Source of the DNA: Otis tarda
Taxonomy: Eukaryota > Chordata > Aves > Otidiformes > Otididae
Length of the DNA stretch: 64,000 nucleotides
Reading direction: 5' to 3'
Assembly: GCA_026413225.1 (NCBI GenBank)
Contig: CM048552.1
Location: 47,817,001 to 47,881,000, forward strand
The notes below the pieces were generated by a model. The model saw nothing but the letters and a program-made list of their open reading frames with translations, was not told the origin of the DNA and ran no database searches. The position numbers and the translations under genes are program-made. Positions within the stretch are counted from its first letter, which is position 1. Every line of letters begins with the position of its first letter. Of this stretch, positions 22,685 to 36,241 are shown piece by piece.

Positions 22685-25217
22685 TGTCTTGTCTGAGCAG
22701 AACAGAGGCCAGTCCTGCACCAGAAAGAGAAAGTCAGCTTCCCCAGCTTGCTGGGGAAAGAGAGGGGAAGAATCAGGGGACAAGGATCGCTTCCCTAAAA
22801 CCTCATAAATTCACGCCAACTCTACTGACAAGCTAGTTTATTTTCTAACCAGCCATGCCCTCACAGGTTGTTTTATTCTGTCACTTTTGCTGCAGACTGA
22901 TACATTTCCTTCTGCCTTGGTACCAGTTGAACTCATGGCAAGTCTATAGAGACGTGCAGATTGAGGTCTAACTGGTATACAGAGGTCCCTCTGTGTCTGG
23001 CAGGGTAGAAGTCACAGTGTGCTCCAGGAGGATCCTCTTGGGTCATCACTGAGTGTGCACTGTGAGGCACAGTAGCCCACAGTGCAGGCAGTCTTCATAA
23101 AGCCACAGACTGTGAACACCCTTTGTACTCTCTGGAAATAACCTACTTTCGTAGAACAGTCGTTGCCTTGTTGGTGTCTAGCACTCCCTATGACAAAAGA
23201 ATAGTTTAAAATATCACCTGTCCTTCACACGTGTACAGTTGGGGTGATCAAGAGCAAATGGATCAGTTCGCCTGGACACTGTAGTCAGTGTCTTGGCCTC
23301 ATCTTACCACTTCTTTCAGAGTGATTGGAGGCAATTATGTTCATGGCATCCATTACCTTACTGGCTGTTGCCCTCTAAAGATCAATACAGGCTTTAAGAG
23401 AAGCAAGACTTCTGATTTGAGTCATTCCTATACAAAGTGTTTGTGTTAAGCTATCTGCTTTCTTTTAAAGGATACCAGAAATACACTTTTCACACCTACA
23501 TTTTTGGAATACATCTGTTGCATGAAGTAGTTTGCAGGGACTTGGGCTGTTGAAAGCTTTAGTCCTTGTTCCCAGCTCCATCTCAGTTAACCACCTTTCA
23601 GGAGAAGAATTAGTATTTTTATTTATCTGTGTTGTACTTAAACCTTGAAGCCTAGCGTACCTGGGTGTAGCCTGCTTGTGGACACTGCCTAGAAAAAAAT
23701 GATTACCTTTGTCAAACTCAGAGTAATGGCATTAATTTGATAGAAACTGATTTTTTTTTTTTCTTATGTGGAGGTACTTCTGAAAGTTACTATTAGATGC
23801 TAATGTTAGATGCATCTGCTGGCAGCTAAGTACAACAAACCGGAACCCACAGATGGAGTTTGCAATGAACATTAGATGCCAGAAGACTCCTACAAAATCT
23901 GCTGGATAGTTATCTGTATCGGCCACATGACAATACTTCCATAAAATAGATCCTAAATTACTACTAGCATTAAAAGTATATTTTTTTTAACTCAGCAGAA
24001 CAAGTTTAGTTCTCCATGAATCACCCAGAAGTTACTCGATTTTAAGATTACAAAGAGAATTCCCCTCAAGCTAGGCAAAGATAGTGATCCCTGCCTTATT
24101 CCTCTTGATTTCATAGTTAAACTATGAAAAATGAAACATTAACATTGTGAACGCTTGGTACATATTTCCCTTTTGTTGTGTCTTAATTAGAAACAAAAAT
24201 CTTATCTTAGTCCAATTTACTTTTTACATTAACTGAAGTAATTTCCTCCTAAAGCCCTAGTCTAGTTTCTTTTTCATATTCCAGTAAGTTTTAACGGACT
24301 CCATCATTATTTGAGAAATTCAGTCTTTAGAGAGAACTTTTGGTCACATGATGAATGCAAAACTTGTGTTTGATTCGCTGGCACTACAAAGTCATCTGAA
24401 ATTCTACAATCTACCCTAAGTCCTAGCCCTTCAGTGCCAGTTCTATAAATGTTCTATTTTATTCTCAGGTAGATGACGGCTTTGAGCAATTTACAGGTAG
24501 AGCTGCTAGATTAAAGCAGAACTGTTATAAATTATGGCATACATAGTGCTCTGCAGTTTCTCTCTCTGAAGAACTGCTACAAATGTATTTTTTATTCCCT
24601 TCTCTTTAGATTACACAGAAATGCAATAAATTTTGGAATTTCAGTAGTGCCTTTCTACCACTGCTGCTACTAAAAATGCTATTCAAGAAAAACAAAATTT
24701 CCTCTCCCTTCTCTGTTATTTCACTATGTCTGCACATCAGTCTTGGTTTTGTAGTCATGGCTGCTCTTAGACTTTGATCTTGTCTTTCTATGATTATTTT
24801 ATCTTCTTGGTACATTGAATTCCTAACTATGATAAAAATAATATTAAGTAATTGTTCCTTTGGAATAACATTGGAAAGTCCATAAAATAGTAGACTGAAA
24901 CTAGTTTATCAATAAATTCTGGTGTTTCAGTGTGTTTCCTCACTGTATCTTAAGCAATTTAAATTTTACTGGTATATCTATTGCCAAAGTCTAAGAATTA
25001 CAGATTAGGCTGGAAAGTAATCCAAATTCTTCATTTGAATTTTAACATTTATTCTGATATTAAATCTAAAAAATAGGACTTTGACAGTTAAAATTATAGA
25101 GATGTTCTTTGGATGTGCCATATTAAGAAATATCTATGATGTGCAGTTAAGGTAAAACTTCCATGAAGCAAAAATAATACACCAATTCTTCTAAATCGGG
25201 AACAAAATAATTCTTAC
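22685..25217. other. Unique non-coding DNA
   Basis: No gene is seen. 22690-23200 is somewhat GC-richer, with no recognisable repeat. From 23500 the sequence is AT-rich with short T runs (23749-23761). Open frames reach 69 codons. Confidence 0.55.
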
Positions 25218-25420
25218 AGAATCACAGGAAAATTCAGGTCAGAAAGGACCTCAAGAGTTCCTTCTCAATGCAGAGTCAGACCACATTGCTCAGGGCTTTA
25301 TCCAGTCTAGGCTGAAACTCTCCAATAACAAGACTGCACAAACTTCTATGGGAAACCTGTTCCAATGCTTGACCGTCCTCATGGTGGAGGACCCATTTGG
25401 AGCCTTTTTTTTTTTGTTTC
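25218..25420 (-). mobile_element. Old CR1 LINE 3' fragment
   Basis: The 3' end is at 25218 (agaatcacaggaaaattcag). It is followed by the segments gaaaggacctcaagagttcc, ctttatccagtctaggctga and acctgttccaatgcttgacc, which correspond to the 3' UTR and 'LEQVSHRSL'-like coding end. The copy is clearly more diverged than its neighbours. A T11 run at 25405-25415 lies near the ragged 5' end. Confidence 0.8.
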
Positions 25421-28277
25421 AAGATTTGATAGAAAACAGATTCTAGCCTTTGGATAGATGGCAGCATTACACATAAACTATCACACTGTTATTTATTCAT
25501 ACTAAGGGACTTAAAGTACTACCTCAACGTAAGTAATCAAGCTATGACAGATGTCATCAAGTTTTATTACAAAATGTGGGTTTCCAGTTCTAAACTGAAT
25601 AACTTAGCAGAAACAGCAGCTTCCAAAAATCTGTAAGTAGCTATAAGCATATCCTACAGTTCTACTGAGCACATCTGCCATAACAAATCTGCCAAAAATT
25701 CAGGAAATCAATGGATCTGTCAAGAAAGGAGAACTGCTTTTTGAATCCTTTATTTATAATCAAATTAAGTATTTGTCTTAATCATCTGCTGGGATCTTCT
25801 TCTGTCAGTAGAAAAAGGCATACAGTAGACCTTTAATAAGCCGCTGTCTGATGAGAAGACTGTATTACGGCTTAGAGATATACTAAAAGAGCAGCCCAGT
25901 GAAAAATACTTGAGCTGAAGGAAGTTTCTGCCTGTTGAGAGCTATCATAGAACAAAATGGGGGATTTTCATCTGAGATACAGACTTGTTATGCTATTCAA
26001 TCAAACATTTCTTTCCCATTTAACAATATGGATAGATACTGTCAAATACAGAATATTTTGCAGAACTACTGAACATGACTTCCCTGAATCATTATGCAGC
26101 CAGGCTGAAACGCAAAAATGGATACTTGAAGACTTAGAAGTTTTCCCATTTTCTGAAATACGGCATTTTGGGAAATGTAAAACTTTGATCTAAGTACAAA
26201 TGTTACTTACAGCAAAGATCAGCATTGTTAATCCCTACTTATTTTTGTCAACTCATTTAGCGTGAGAGGAACTGTGGGAACGTCTGTGAAAACACGTGCT
26301 TTTTTATTCTAACAAAGTAAAGATAAAAGGATATGGTACAGAATTTACATTTAGAGCATCCTTCAACTGTCCATATAGAAAGGTGAAATCTGATTGTGTT
26401 CTAGTAATTGCAGTTCTTTTTGAGGGAAATAAAGAAGCATAAGAGATCTAGCTGAAGATGAAATGAGGACATAGTTAAATAGTTCTAAATGAATAACATA
26501 CAAATAAAAAAAAAATGAAAAGGCAGTCATCCAGATATTTCGTAAGTTTCTAATGTGATTAGGAAGTCTGGAAAATGGCCAAAGACAGGATACACGTTCA
26601 TAGTCCCTGATGGTTGCTTTGTTCCCTGTTAAACTTACTGTGTCAACACATTATCAACACCCTTGCAAAATATTTTTATGGATTGTGTTTTTGAGGATTG
26701 CATCCAAGGCAGAAAAGCTCTAGCTGATGAAGCAGCACTATTTAAATCCAGAAAAGTTTATAAAAACAAGTAATTACTATTCATGCCTTATGTAAGAGTT
26801 GGTCAAAATAATCTAAGGCTAAAATAAGATTAATTGGTTTGACCTGAAGACAGGATTTAGATAGAGTCCCATAGTATGACCAAATACCTTTTATTTGTAG
26901 CCTAGAAGACCTCACAAGAACCAGCACTAATAGAAACCTACGGGATGGAAATTGCATAGGAGGAGCCAAAAAAAATAGTGATATATATACTTTGAGGTAT
27001 TGAATGTTTTGGTTTATTGCAATAAGATGTAGAGAACTTGAGGAAGAACAGCAGGAAAAACAAACAAGTTACGTCTAAAGCCACACGATGTCAAAATTTG
27101 TTTCTGACATCTAAAATACTGGAACATTTTCTTGCCATTTCTGTCCTAGCCCAAAAAGACAACTGAGAATTCAAATTAGTGAGTAAAAAGTTACACAGAA
27201 TAATTTAATTTATATTCAAATTAGCAACTTAATAGGTAGTTAGACTTCTGAATAGTGTTTTAGTTTCATGTGAAAAGTTTTACTATTGGCCTTTGAAACT
27301 TGCATATTGAAAAAAATGAGATATTAAAAAGCCATTGTTTCCACGTTCAAATATTGCAAGAGACTACCATATGTTACCCATGTCTTAGATATGACTAATG
27401 AAAAGAAAATTGCCCATATTTGTCATAACAGGATTTAAGCCTGATAAAATCAGAGCAGATAAAGAAAACTTGAGTTGGTTGAACTTGTGGGTCAGATGGG
27501 GCAGATTGTGAAGGAAAGATGTGCAGGGAATGATGCCCACTGCCAGAGGTTAGGGAACATGTGGTGGCTGTGGGCTGATGGATGTGGTAGCGTGCATTTT
27601 ACCAGGCTATGCAACAGCTGTAAAAAATGCAAGAAGGTTGGCAGTGTGCAGTTTCCTTGATTTGTATTTACTATTCATTGCCCTGTAATTCCAGAGTGCT
27701 TTTGCAATTTAATGCAAATGTTTAGTAGTTTAAGATAGTTTGAGTAAAGCAATATAAGTTTCCTTTTATATATATGTACATTACTTTGTAATGAGACATT
27801 GTGTGTGTTCATCAACATTTTCATTTTTCTATGGTAGGCTATGTGACTCTTCCAGAAGCCTGAAATCTGACATACCTTTTAAAGATTTCATCATAAATTG
27901 GCCTTTTGTGGTTGTTCAGACAGATGGGTATTTCCTAAAACCATATTATAAAAAGTAATATTAGTTATCCTGTTGCTTGTGTAACTGGTACAACTTTGGG
28001 ATGATAAGGTTTTGTGAATATACTCATAGTTGTTTATAGATTTTCTATGTGGACAACATGCAGTAAAACACCGTAGATATGGCATACTTTAAATTACACA
28101 GGCTTTGTATACTAATAGGTTCCCCATAAGCATTTACAGTTTGAAAAACTGGAGAATTTATTTTACTGAGATTGCCAGCAAGAAAGGATACATATATTTT
28201 ATCCCCAGCCCTTTTAGAGATTATGGAAAAGATTAATCCACCATTCTTCTCTAGTCCTCCAACACGATGATATTTCA
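25421..28277. other. Unique AT-rich non-coding DNA
   Basis: No gene or repeat is recognised over 2.8 kb. The longest open frame is 25957-26193 (78 codons, plus) and is unrecognised. A short TATATATATG stretch lies near 27768. Confidence 0.6.
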
Positions 28278-28843
28278 GACCCTAGTTTCAGCTGTCAGGG
28301 CTAAAGGAAATACTTCCTCCATGGTGGCCCTCATAGTGCTGTCCTTTGTATTTGTAGCTAGAAAGGAGTTAATAAATAAAGTGTTTTGGCTACTGCTGAG
28401 CAGTGCTTGCACAGCATCAAACTGTCTCTCCAAACAACCATCCCTCCAAAGGCCAGCAGGCTGGGATGGGCAGCAGACTGAGAGGGGACATAGCCAAAAT
28501 AGTTGATCCAAACTAACCAAAGGGATATTCCATACCATATGACATTGTGCTCAGCAATAAAACCTGCATTTGTCTTCTGAATCAACTGCTACGTGTACTG
28601 AAGCCCTGCTTCCCAGGACATCGGGTGGACATCGCCTGCTAATGGGAAATACAGAATGAAATCTGTTTTTTTTTCCTTTGGTTCTGTGCATGGTCTTTGC
28701 TTTTTCTTTATTAAATTGTCTTTATTTCAACCCGCAAGTTATTTTTTTCATCTTGTTTTCTGCTCACTCTGTCCTGCTGAGGAGGGATAGTGATAAAATG
28801 ACTTGATGGGCACCTGGTGACCAGCCAAGGTCAACTCACCGCA
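28278..28843 (+). mobile_element. Solo LTR, avian ERVL-like family (fossil)
   Basis: The stretch matches an LTR family known from neoavian birds. Pieces in order are GTTTCAGCTG near the 5' end, CTGAGCAGTGCTTGCACAGC (about 28397-28416), ACTAACCAAAGGGATATTCC (about 28511-28530), a TATA-type region near 28550 and TATTAAATTGTCTTTATTTC (about 28710-28729, holding the ATTAAA polyadenylation-type signal). The 3' end is ...CTCACCGCA at 28843. No internal retroviral region adjoins it, so it is a solo LTR. The 5' boundary is approximate and no clear target-site duplication is seen, consistent with considerable age. A copy of the same family lies in opposite orientation at 35990-36241. Confidence 0.85.
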
Positions 28844-31800
28844 AGGGTTAAAGGAGGATCTAGTGAGTGCAGGCTGAAAAGACAGAAAATTATGTCCTTA
28901 ACATCATATCTCAACACAATCAAGATATTAGAAAAAGTGAACTTCAAAAAGGTCATTATTTTCCTTTCTCGGCTCCCCAAAACTCCTTATCTCCTTTTGG
29001 GATCACAGAAAGAAGAACCTTATATTTTTTAAGTTATCTACTAGCCAAAACTATTTCCTAAAACATAACTTCTTCTCCTCCCCACCCCCAAGGTAGAATT
29101 CCAGGCCAAACCACGTTTTCTCTTTTAGCAACTTGGTTAGATAGGATAAAAGAACTTCTCTCTAGTCCTAGATTTTCTTGTGGGATCCTCTTTATCCACA
29201 CCTCAATCTCTGCAGTTCTTTAGGGCTTCTACACATCTTGTGCATTTTTAAGTCCTTTAAGTTGCTGCTAAGAGAAAGTATGTCTAAGTCATATCTCTAC
29301 ACAAACATAGAGTTTAAAAGCTTTTATAAATTATTTATCTTGTCTGGTTTTGCATTCATATACTTTTAGTTAAGAAAGAAAACTGCAGTGAGTCTTAAAG
29401 TATACTACAAGCTTCACTCACCCTAGATATCTGAGTAGTTCAGTAAGCATCCTTTAGAGGGAGAGACCCCTTATGTAAAAAAAAAAGCCATGATTGATAA
29501 ACTGTTTCATAAAGATTATCATTTGTCAACTGCCTTCTAATTGTGTAAGCACCTAATTTCTCCTCTGTCCAAACGCAGCTAGACCAATTAAAGGAAATAA
29601 ACCTTTCACTCATCTTTTCAGCTTGGCATATTAATCATCTATTAATCCCATGATAGAGGCTCTTAAATTCATATGCACATTTCTATTTAGTTTCTCATAT
29701 ATAAATTTAGTATTCATCATATACATAGGATTGTTCAAAAAGGATCCTAAAAATGTTGCCACAAAACCTCTCTGGGGTTCTCATCCTCTACAACCTTACG
29801 GCTGTCAAGTTCTTAGTTTTAAGAGTTGCATAATTAGAATCCTTGCTATTTCATGTAAGCGCTGTGAAATATCACGTTCTGTGCAAAGTCGAACAGTGGA
29901 CCAAACCTCCAAAATTCGTTTTATGTGTCAGTCTACAGAGCAAAGCAGAATATCACAGAGATATCCAGTCTCATTCAGTCAGTGCTAGAGAGCTGCGCAC
30001 ACCTCTGTGGAATTGCATCCAAGGAAATTAGTTTGGCTGAGAAATGGCATGCCACGGCCAAGGCAGAATATCACATTAGTATGACTATGCCATTTCCTCT
30101 TTGTGACAATGTGTTTTTGAAGTTAGCTTAGGTGTCTTCATATAGTTCTGTCTTGCAGTACAATAATATCTTTGCTTTGCGTAATTATTTTTCAGGTGCT
30201 AACGTGTCATCTTTTGGATATTCTACATTTTAGCAGTAGCATCTGCAAAGCCCTGAAGGCAAATGAGATTGTGAATGTAAATATTAACACTTGTGATGAT
30301 TCAGGTGTTAGATTTCTTAAAGGTTTCATGCAAGTGGTAGCCTGTGTCGAGCTACTTTGTGCGGTAAGGCACGGATGACGGATTGGCTAAAAATATCTCT
30401 GTATTATAAAATGTAGACATCTGTGGGGTTTGCATAAGTATACAGGGAACATGTTGTAGTAAGATTTTCATGAGGAGAAAAAAACCGGGAACAGTTTTCT
30501 TGATATTCTTGTGATTTTCAGTTATTCCTTTGAAAATAGTACTTTTAGTACTATTAGCATTAATAGTCCTTTTGAAAAGTAGAACCCTGAAATCTCCCTG
30601 TCACTTTTAAAATACAGGATTAGATTTCAAAGAAAATTCCACCAAAATTTGTCCTCTAGGCAAAAGTGTTTTTGTCACTTTTAGACCCTGTAGTTATGTG
30701 TTGCACAACAGCTGCATATTGCTGGTATTTTAAGGAGTCCACTGGCTATTTTTTAGTCAATTGCACTGCATACGAAAAAAAGCAGAAACAGATGTTAAAG
30801 AACTAATTTTACTGAGGTCCAGGTACAAATCCCATTGAAATTAATTAAACCTCAATACCTGCTGTATGTATTATTTTATTGTGCTCATGTGTGTCTTGAA
30901 CAAAATCTAATACAGAAATATGTCACCTTTACTTTATTTTGGATACCATGGAGCTCTTGGCAATGTGGACTGTATATTCAGGAAACAAGAAGACACGTAC
31001 AGCTGTCAATATGAAAATGCTACAAAAGAAAGCAGAATATCTTCTACTTAATTTTAGTCTATACTTAAAAAGTTAAACCACCTTATTGATTTTTATTTCT
31101 GCCATGTCCTATTTCCTCCCCTCTGAATATTACTCCAGATTTAAGTCTGCACAGGGTTTGCTCTGAAGACAAAATTTTGTCACTAGCAGTGCTCTTTGTG
31201 CACATCCTATTACAAAGAAATGCTTTGATCCACACAGATGACAACAGGCTTTATTCTTCTCTTCCATAAAGCAAATAAATTCCAAGTCTGCAAGTAGTCA
31301 TAAATGAAATGCACATTTTAGTGTTTATACAGGGAAGCTGTTGTGTTTAGAGAATGAGATTAACCAGAGTGGTCACAGAAAACTCTGAATAACAAATCCC
31401 ATGCTCCCAGTAAATGCCTGGATCTTTATGACATGAAAACAGTCGTCTGCCCAAAGCAGGGCTGTATTTCTCAGAAGGTAAGGATAATATTACACTTTTT
31501 TTTTTTAATATCAGACATCTATCAACTGCAAATTACCCTAGTGAGCTATTCAGTAGATTCTCCCTCTAAGAGCTCACATTTTCCTTTGCACAGAGTACTC
31601 AAAATTTAAAAATGCAAAAAGGTAATCCAAAATATTTTACTGTAAAAAGAAAGAACATGTCAATGCAGGGTTTTACTAAATTGACCTATTTAGTAAAGCA
31701 GACCTGTATTTATATGCAAGGGTAACATTTTAAAAGAATAAAATTCCCTGTAAAAGTGAGAATACATTAATAATTTATATTGCCAGGATTTTATTCTGAA

Positions 31801-32309
31801 GAATTAGATATGAAATAAGACTTATAGGACTCCTAGTCTACTGAAAGAAAGAGAATTTATTGCAAAACTATTTATGTAACAGATTTCAGGAGCACAGAAG
31901 ATCATACTGATTTAAGAATAATTTTTGGAGAATATTGGATTAAAACTGACATCTAACATTCTGTCTCTGGAAGCAGAGGATACAGCATCTGGATCCGAAA
32001 GGGAGTAAAGCTTTGTTTGTTTTGTAAACTTTTTGTAAACTCTTTGTTGAATCAAGCTAATTCAATGCTTCCAATGGCATGGATTTCACACCCCCAGGCT
32101 ACTGAATTGTTGCAGAAACTTCTGGGATCTCACTACAAGAAGTGGTGGTTCAACACAAGCAGGTCACAATAGAGTTTTTTTGTGTATTTCCCATAATGGC
32201 TTCTTATTTAGTGTGCCTTGAACATGGTGTACAAGCATGGCTGCTTGTTGTAGTACCAAGATGAATGTTCAGAGTAGATAAGTGTGTGTACTTAAAGGCC
32301 CACTCACCA
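28844..32309. other. Unique AT-rich non-coding DNA
   Basis: No gene is seen. Open frames at 29650-29988 (112 codons, plus) and 30172-30378 have no recognisable motif. The stretch 30220-30400 is less AT-rich and may be conserved non-coding DNA; this is a guess from composition only. A T13 run lies near 31498-31506. Confidence 0.6.
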
Positions 32310-33368
32310 GTAACACCTCTTCACCTGTTCTTCCCACTCCTCTGGAGTGGATGGACCACAAGATGGGGACTGGGGAACAAGGTCCATCCCACTGTAAGAG
32401 AAGAACAGGTTTGTGACCACCTGAGGAATGTGAATATTCATAAGTGTCTGGGACCTGATGAGGGCTCAATGTTCAGATGGAGATGGGAGACAAGTGGTGT
32501 CGTCCCTCAGGGGTCCATATTGGGACTGGCACCAATGACGCCACGCTGAGTGGTGCGGTTGACACATGTGAGAGATGGGATGCCATCCAAAGGGACCCAG
32601 ACAAACTTGAGAAGTGGCCCCCATGTGAACCTCATGAAGTTCAATAAGACCCAGTGCAAGGTCCTGCACCTGGGTCAGGGCAACCCTCGGTATCAGTACG
32701 GACTGTGGGATGAAGGGATTGAGAGAAGCCCTGCCAAGAAGGACTTGGGGGTGCTAGTGGATGAGAAGCTGGACATGAGCCAAGAATGTGCTCCCAGCCC
32801 AGAAGGCAAATCGTATACTGGGCTGCATCAAAAGAAGCGTGGATAGCAGATTGAGGAAGGTAATTCTGCCCCTCTACTCTGCTCTGGTGAGATGCCACCC
32901 AGAGTACTGTGTCCAGCTCTGGAGTCCTCAGTACAGGAAACACATTGACCAGTTGGAGCGAGTCCAGAGGAGGGTCACAAAAACAATCAGAGGGATGGAG
33001 TACCTCTCCTATGAAGAAAGGCTGAGAGAGTTGGGGTTGTTTAGCCTGGAGAAGAGAAGGCTCTGGGGAAACCTTATTGCAGCCTTTCAATACTTAAAGG
33101 GGGCTTATAAGAAAGATGGGGAGAAACTTTTTAGCAGGGCCTGTAGCAGTAGGACAAGGGGTAATGTTTGGAAGACTGGAACAGGTTGCCCAGAGAGGTG
33201 GTGCATGCCCCAGCCCTGGAGACGTTCAAAGTCATGTTGGACAGTGTTCTGAGCAACCTGATCTATTTGAAGGTGTCCCTGCTCACTGCAGGGAGGTCTG
33301 ACTAGATGACCTTGAAAGGTCCCTTCCAACCCAAACCATTCTATGATTCTATGATCCTATGATTCTTC
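32310..33368 (+). mobile_element. CR1 LINE, internally deleted copy with intact 3' tail
   Basis: The left part (about 32385-32460) encodes 'TVREEQVCDHLRNVNIHKCL' and GPDE, the segment upstream of the reverse transcriptase palm. The sequence then jumps at about 32465 to 'TSGVVPQGSILGL' (32490-32530) and soon after to the [13 protein letters not shown] block, so most of the reverse transcriptase including the FADD box is missing. Stretch 32788-33252 (154 codons) carries [34 protein letters not shown] and [21 protein letters not shown] further loss of about 65 bp at about 33167 removes the coding segment before 'TGTGCPERW'. The 3' end is complete: GGTCCCTTCCAACCCAAACC followed by ATTCTATGATTCTATGATCC repeats to 33368. 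Confidence 0.93.
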
Positions 33369-35989
33369 CTTTTCTGTCCTTTTTAAAGGATATATAACAA
33401 GTTCTGTTAAATGAATTTGGAATGCCTTATGGTATTTAAGATATCTTGTGCTTACCACTCCTTCACTTCTTGTGAAGCAAATTCTCATTTAAAAAATTAT
33501 AATAATATCAACAGAACTGTATTATTTTCTCTGCTTTAGCAGATGTCCTTAATTTATTAGTTACGATTAGTTGTCAGCTGGGGTATTCTGGCCAGAAATT
33601 CTTTATAATACATCTAAAAATAATTTCTGGTTTAGATGATTGTTCCTAGTTTTGAACATGCCCACTTCACTTGTTGTTCATGTAGGAAATTTGTGTACAA
33701 AAGCACAGATAGATTAATTTGAATTGTTGAACTTAATTATAACTAAATTATTTGATTAATGAAAAGGAATAATTCTATCGTCATATTCAGAAGTAATGGT
33801 AAAAAGTTAAATGGTGAATAGGCAATATGTTAATTAAATATCTCCTATTCTTATAAAGAATTTTAATTTTTTTTCCCTATCTAAAATTGTTTATTTGTCA
33901 GGATATGGTAATGTTCTTTCTGCAACAGAAGTAGACAACAATATATATTGGTAACAATGGCAGATAATCACCTGTGCTAGTGATATCAAGCCTACAGGAA
34001 GGATTTTTTTCAGTAGGCAGGGAATTAATTAGGAAAAAAGACATTTCAGTGCTGAGTTAACTTGATCAAGTTACACTTGAAAGATGTATAAAAGTAACAC
34101 TTGAAAGATGTGTAAAATTGCATAGTGCTGAGCAGTAGAAGAAGCCAAGTGAAGGTGGTATTAATTTGTTTTCAGTTTTTCAAATAAATATGAACCCCCT
34201 CAAAAGATGTAAGCTTAGGTTATTTCTAGCATATGTAGTCTACATTTCTTAGAAAAATATCAGCTGCTTACAGCATCTTAGAGGATCTGAGACTGGGTCC
34301 TGGTTCCACAGTCAGCTTGATTGTACTTCTGGCAAACTGACATGGCTGAGTGCAAACAGCTGTTCCATGGCAGTGCAATGCAGTTGAAAACTGCTTGGAC
34401 ACATCAGCATGAGGTTTTGCCCAACCTGATTAGCTGTGACGAGAAAAATTCAATATTTTATTAAAGTCACATGTTGTTCATTAGTACATCAAGACTTTGA
34501 CTTTTAAAGAATAAATTTATTGTCATCACAAGTGAATAAAGTATAGAAAAGAGCTTTATGAGAATCTGATCCATAAAATTTCACTGCCTGGAATGGCAAA
34601 TGCTGTTGGTCTGATGATGCAGCCACAGCTAAATACTCTTCGTGTTAAGAGTACTTTTCTATGTTTAGCTTCTGAGACCTCACTTAAGAGAAAACTCATC
34701 CAGAGCATAATGTGATGAGGTTCCAAGCAACCATCAAATCATAAATAAACCTGCAAATAAGTTGTTATCATTTCTTTCTGTTTACTTTTGTTTTCTAATA
34801 ATTGAGAAATAAAACAATTCTAAGAGCATACAAAAGGGACATTTTGATCACATGAACATAATCGTTTTCCTTTTTAGGTATATTTTAACTATAAGTAGCT
34901 AGGATGTTTGATGTTGAAGGCACTGTTTACATGCAGCTCTACTTTGAGGTATAAATCTTGGCAGGCTTCACTCCTTACCGTCTTAGACAATAGCACTTAG
35001 AAATAACAGAAATAATAGACTAGAAGGAAATAGCTCTCTTGTAGCAATTTCTGATTGTCACTAACCTCTTCAGCCATATTTACTGTTCCCTCCTCTGGAT
35101 ATTATCACACATCAAGATTAGGTGGTCTTCTCTCAGCCATGCACCCTAGCCTGCTCAAATCCTCAAATCCTGTCAAATGCTGACCCTTCTCCAAACTTCT
35201 GGAACTAGACTAACAAAGTTATTACTGATTACTTTCATAGCATATGGCTGAGGAACACCGGTGACAGATCAGTACTGACTTTAAATACTGTTTAAATACA
35301 GAAAAAAATATTGGCAACATTTGAAGGCAGTGCCTGTAAACACAGGAGTAGAGATGTAAGATCAACACTGACAAATGAGTGGCATCATTGTAAAGGAGGG
35401 TTTTAAAGAGGAATTTAGAGGGGAACAAGGTAGTAGGTTTGTGTGTATTTACAGAGATCCCAAACTGGACTTACTGTGCTGAATGAAGATAAGAATTGAT
35501 CTTCTAAGATTAAATGAGACAACATAAAAGGAAGTGTATAGGCAGTCACGGTCTTGACATAAGCTTTTATATTGTTTTATAAATAGCTACCTTTCATGAG
35601 AAAAAGGAGAGGGAGGAGGTAGAAGGATACAAAGAGAGATGTGAAAAGAAAAGAGAAACAGACTAAGGACATTATCTCTGAATTAGCATTTTGCTTCTTT
35701 CCTTTTAAGCAACACAATATTGTGTTTGTCATGGACAAAGAACAGGCCACTGAAATAATTAAAAATTGCATTTTTCACCCAAGTGTATCCTCTGAGCATA
35801 CATCCCTGAATTCCCTGGGGTCATTTGCTAAGTTCCTACCAACATCTCCAGAATCTCTTCTTACTTTAGGCAGCATATACAAGAATTTCTCTCTCTCTCT
35901 CTGTCTTGGTGGATATAAAAATATAGGAAAGATAAAATTAACTTGCATACCTCAGTTTTCTAAACAATACTGAATATGCTTTAGTCAGG
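33369..35989. other. Unique AT-rich non-coding DNA
   Basis: No gene is seen. It contains a 24-bp tandem duplication (34071-34118, listed separately) and a (TC)n run at about 35888-35902. Opposed open frames at 35577-35771 (minus) and 35641-35973 (plus, 110 codons) are unrecognised. Confidence 0.6.
34071..34118. repeat. 24-bp tandem duplication, two copies
   Basis: TTACACTTGAAAGATGTATA AAAG (34071-34094) is followed directly by a copy differing at three positions (34095-34118). No mobile element is involved. Confidence 0.85.
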
Positions 35990-36241
35990 TGTGGTGGTTT
36001 AACTCCAGCTGGCAACTAAGCCCCACACAGCCACTCACTCACTCCCCTCTGGTGGGGTAGGGGAGAGAATTGGAAGAGTAAAAGTATGAAAGTTGTGGGT
36101 TGAGATAAAGACAGTTTAATAGGTAAAGCAAAAGCTGCGCATGCAAGCAAAGCAAAGCAAAATGAGGACTTCATTCACCACTTCCCATCGGCAGATGCTA
36201 CTATGAAGAAAATTAACTCCACCCCAGCCCAAACCAGCACA
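35990..36241 (-). mobile_element. Short solo LTR, avian ERVL-like family, with 5-bp TSD (fossil)
   Basis: The element starts TGTGGTGGTTTAACTCCAGC and ends AACCAGCACA, i.e. the TG...CA ends of an LTR. It is flanked on both sides by TCAGG (35985-35989 and 36242-36246), a 5-bp target-site duplication as expected for ERVL-type integration. Read on the minus strand it has TATTAAACTGTCTTTATCTC, matching the same region of the copy at 28278-28843. At 252 bp it is much shorter than that sibling. No internal region adjoins it. The preserved target-site duplication suggests it is younger than the plus-strand copy. Confidence 0.88.

Noticed and set aside
22368-22808. Plus-strand open frame of 146 codons
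   Set aside because: Most of it is the antisense of the CR1 fragment at 22489-22684. The reading QPPCKEQGHLQPDQVAQRPV is a common CR1 antisense artefact.
31370-31475. Exon-like stretch ending CAGAAG|GTAAGG
   Set aside because: The donor is good and one frame is open, but there is no pyrimidine-rich acceptor upstream.
32641-33090. Minus-strand open frame of 149 codons
   Set aside because: It is the antisense of the plus-strand CR1 ORF2 at 32310-33368.
35080-35200. Possible old CR1 fragment (ttccctcctctggatattat)
   Set aside because: Only one short phrase resembles CR1, and the flanks do not continue the match.
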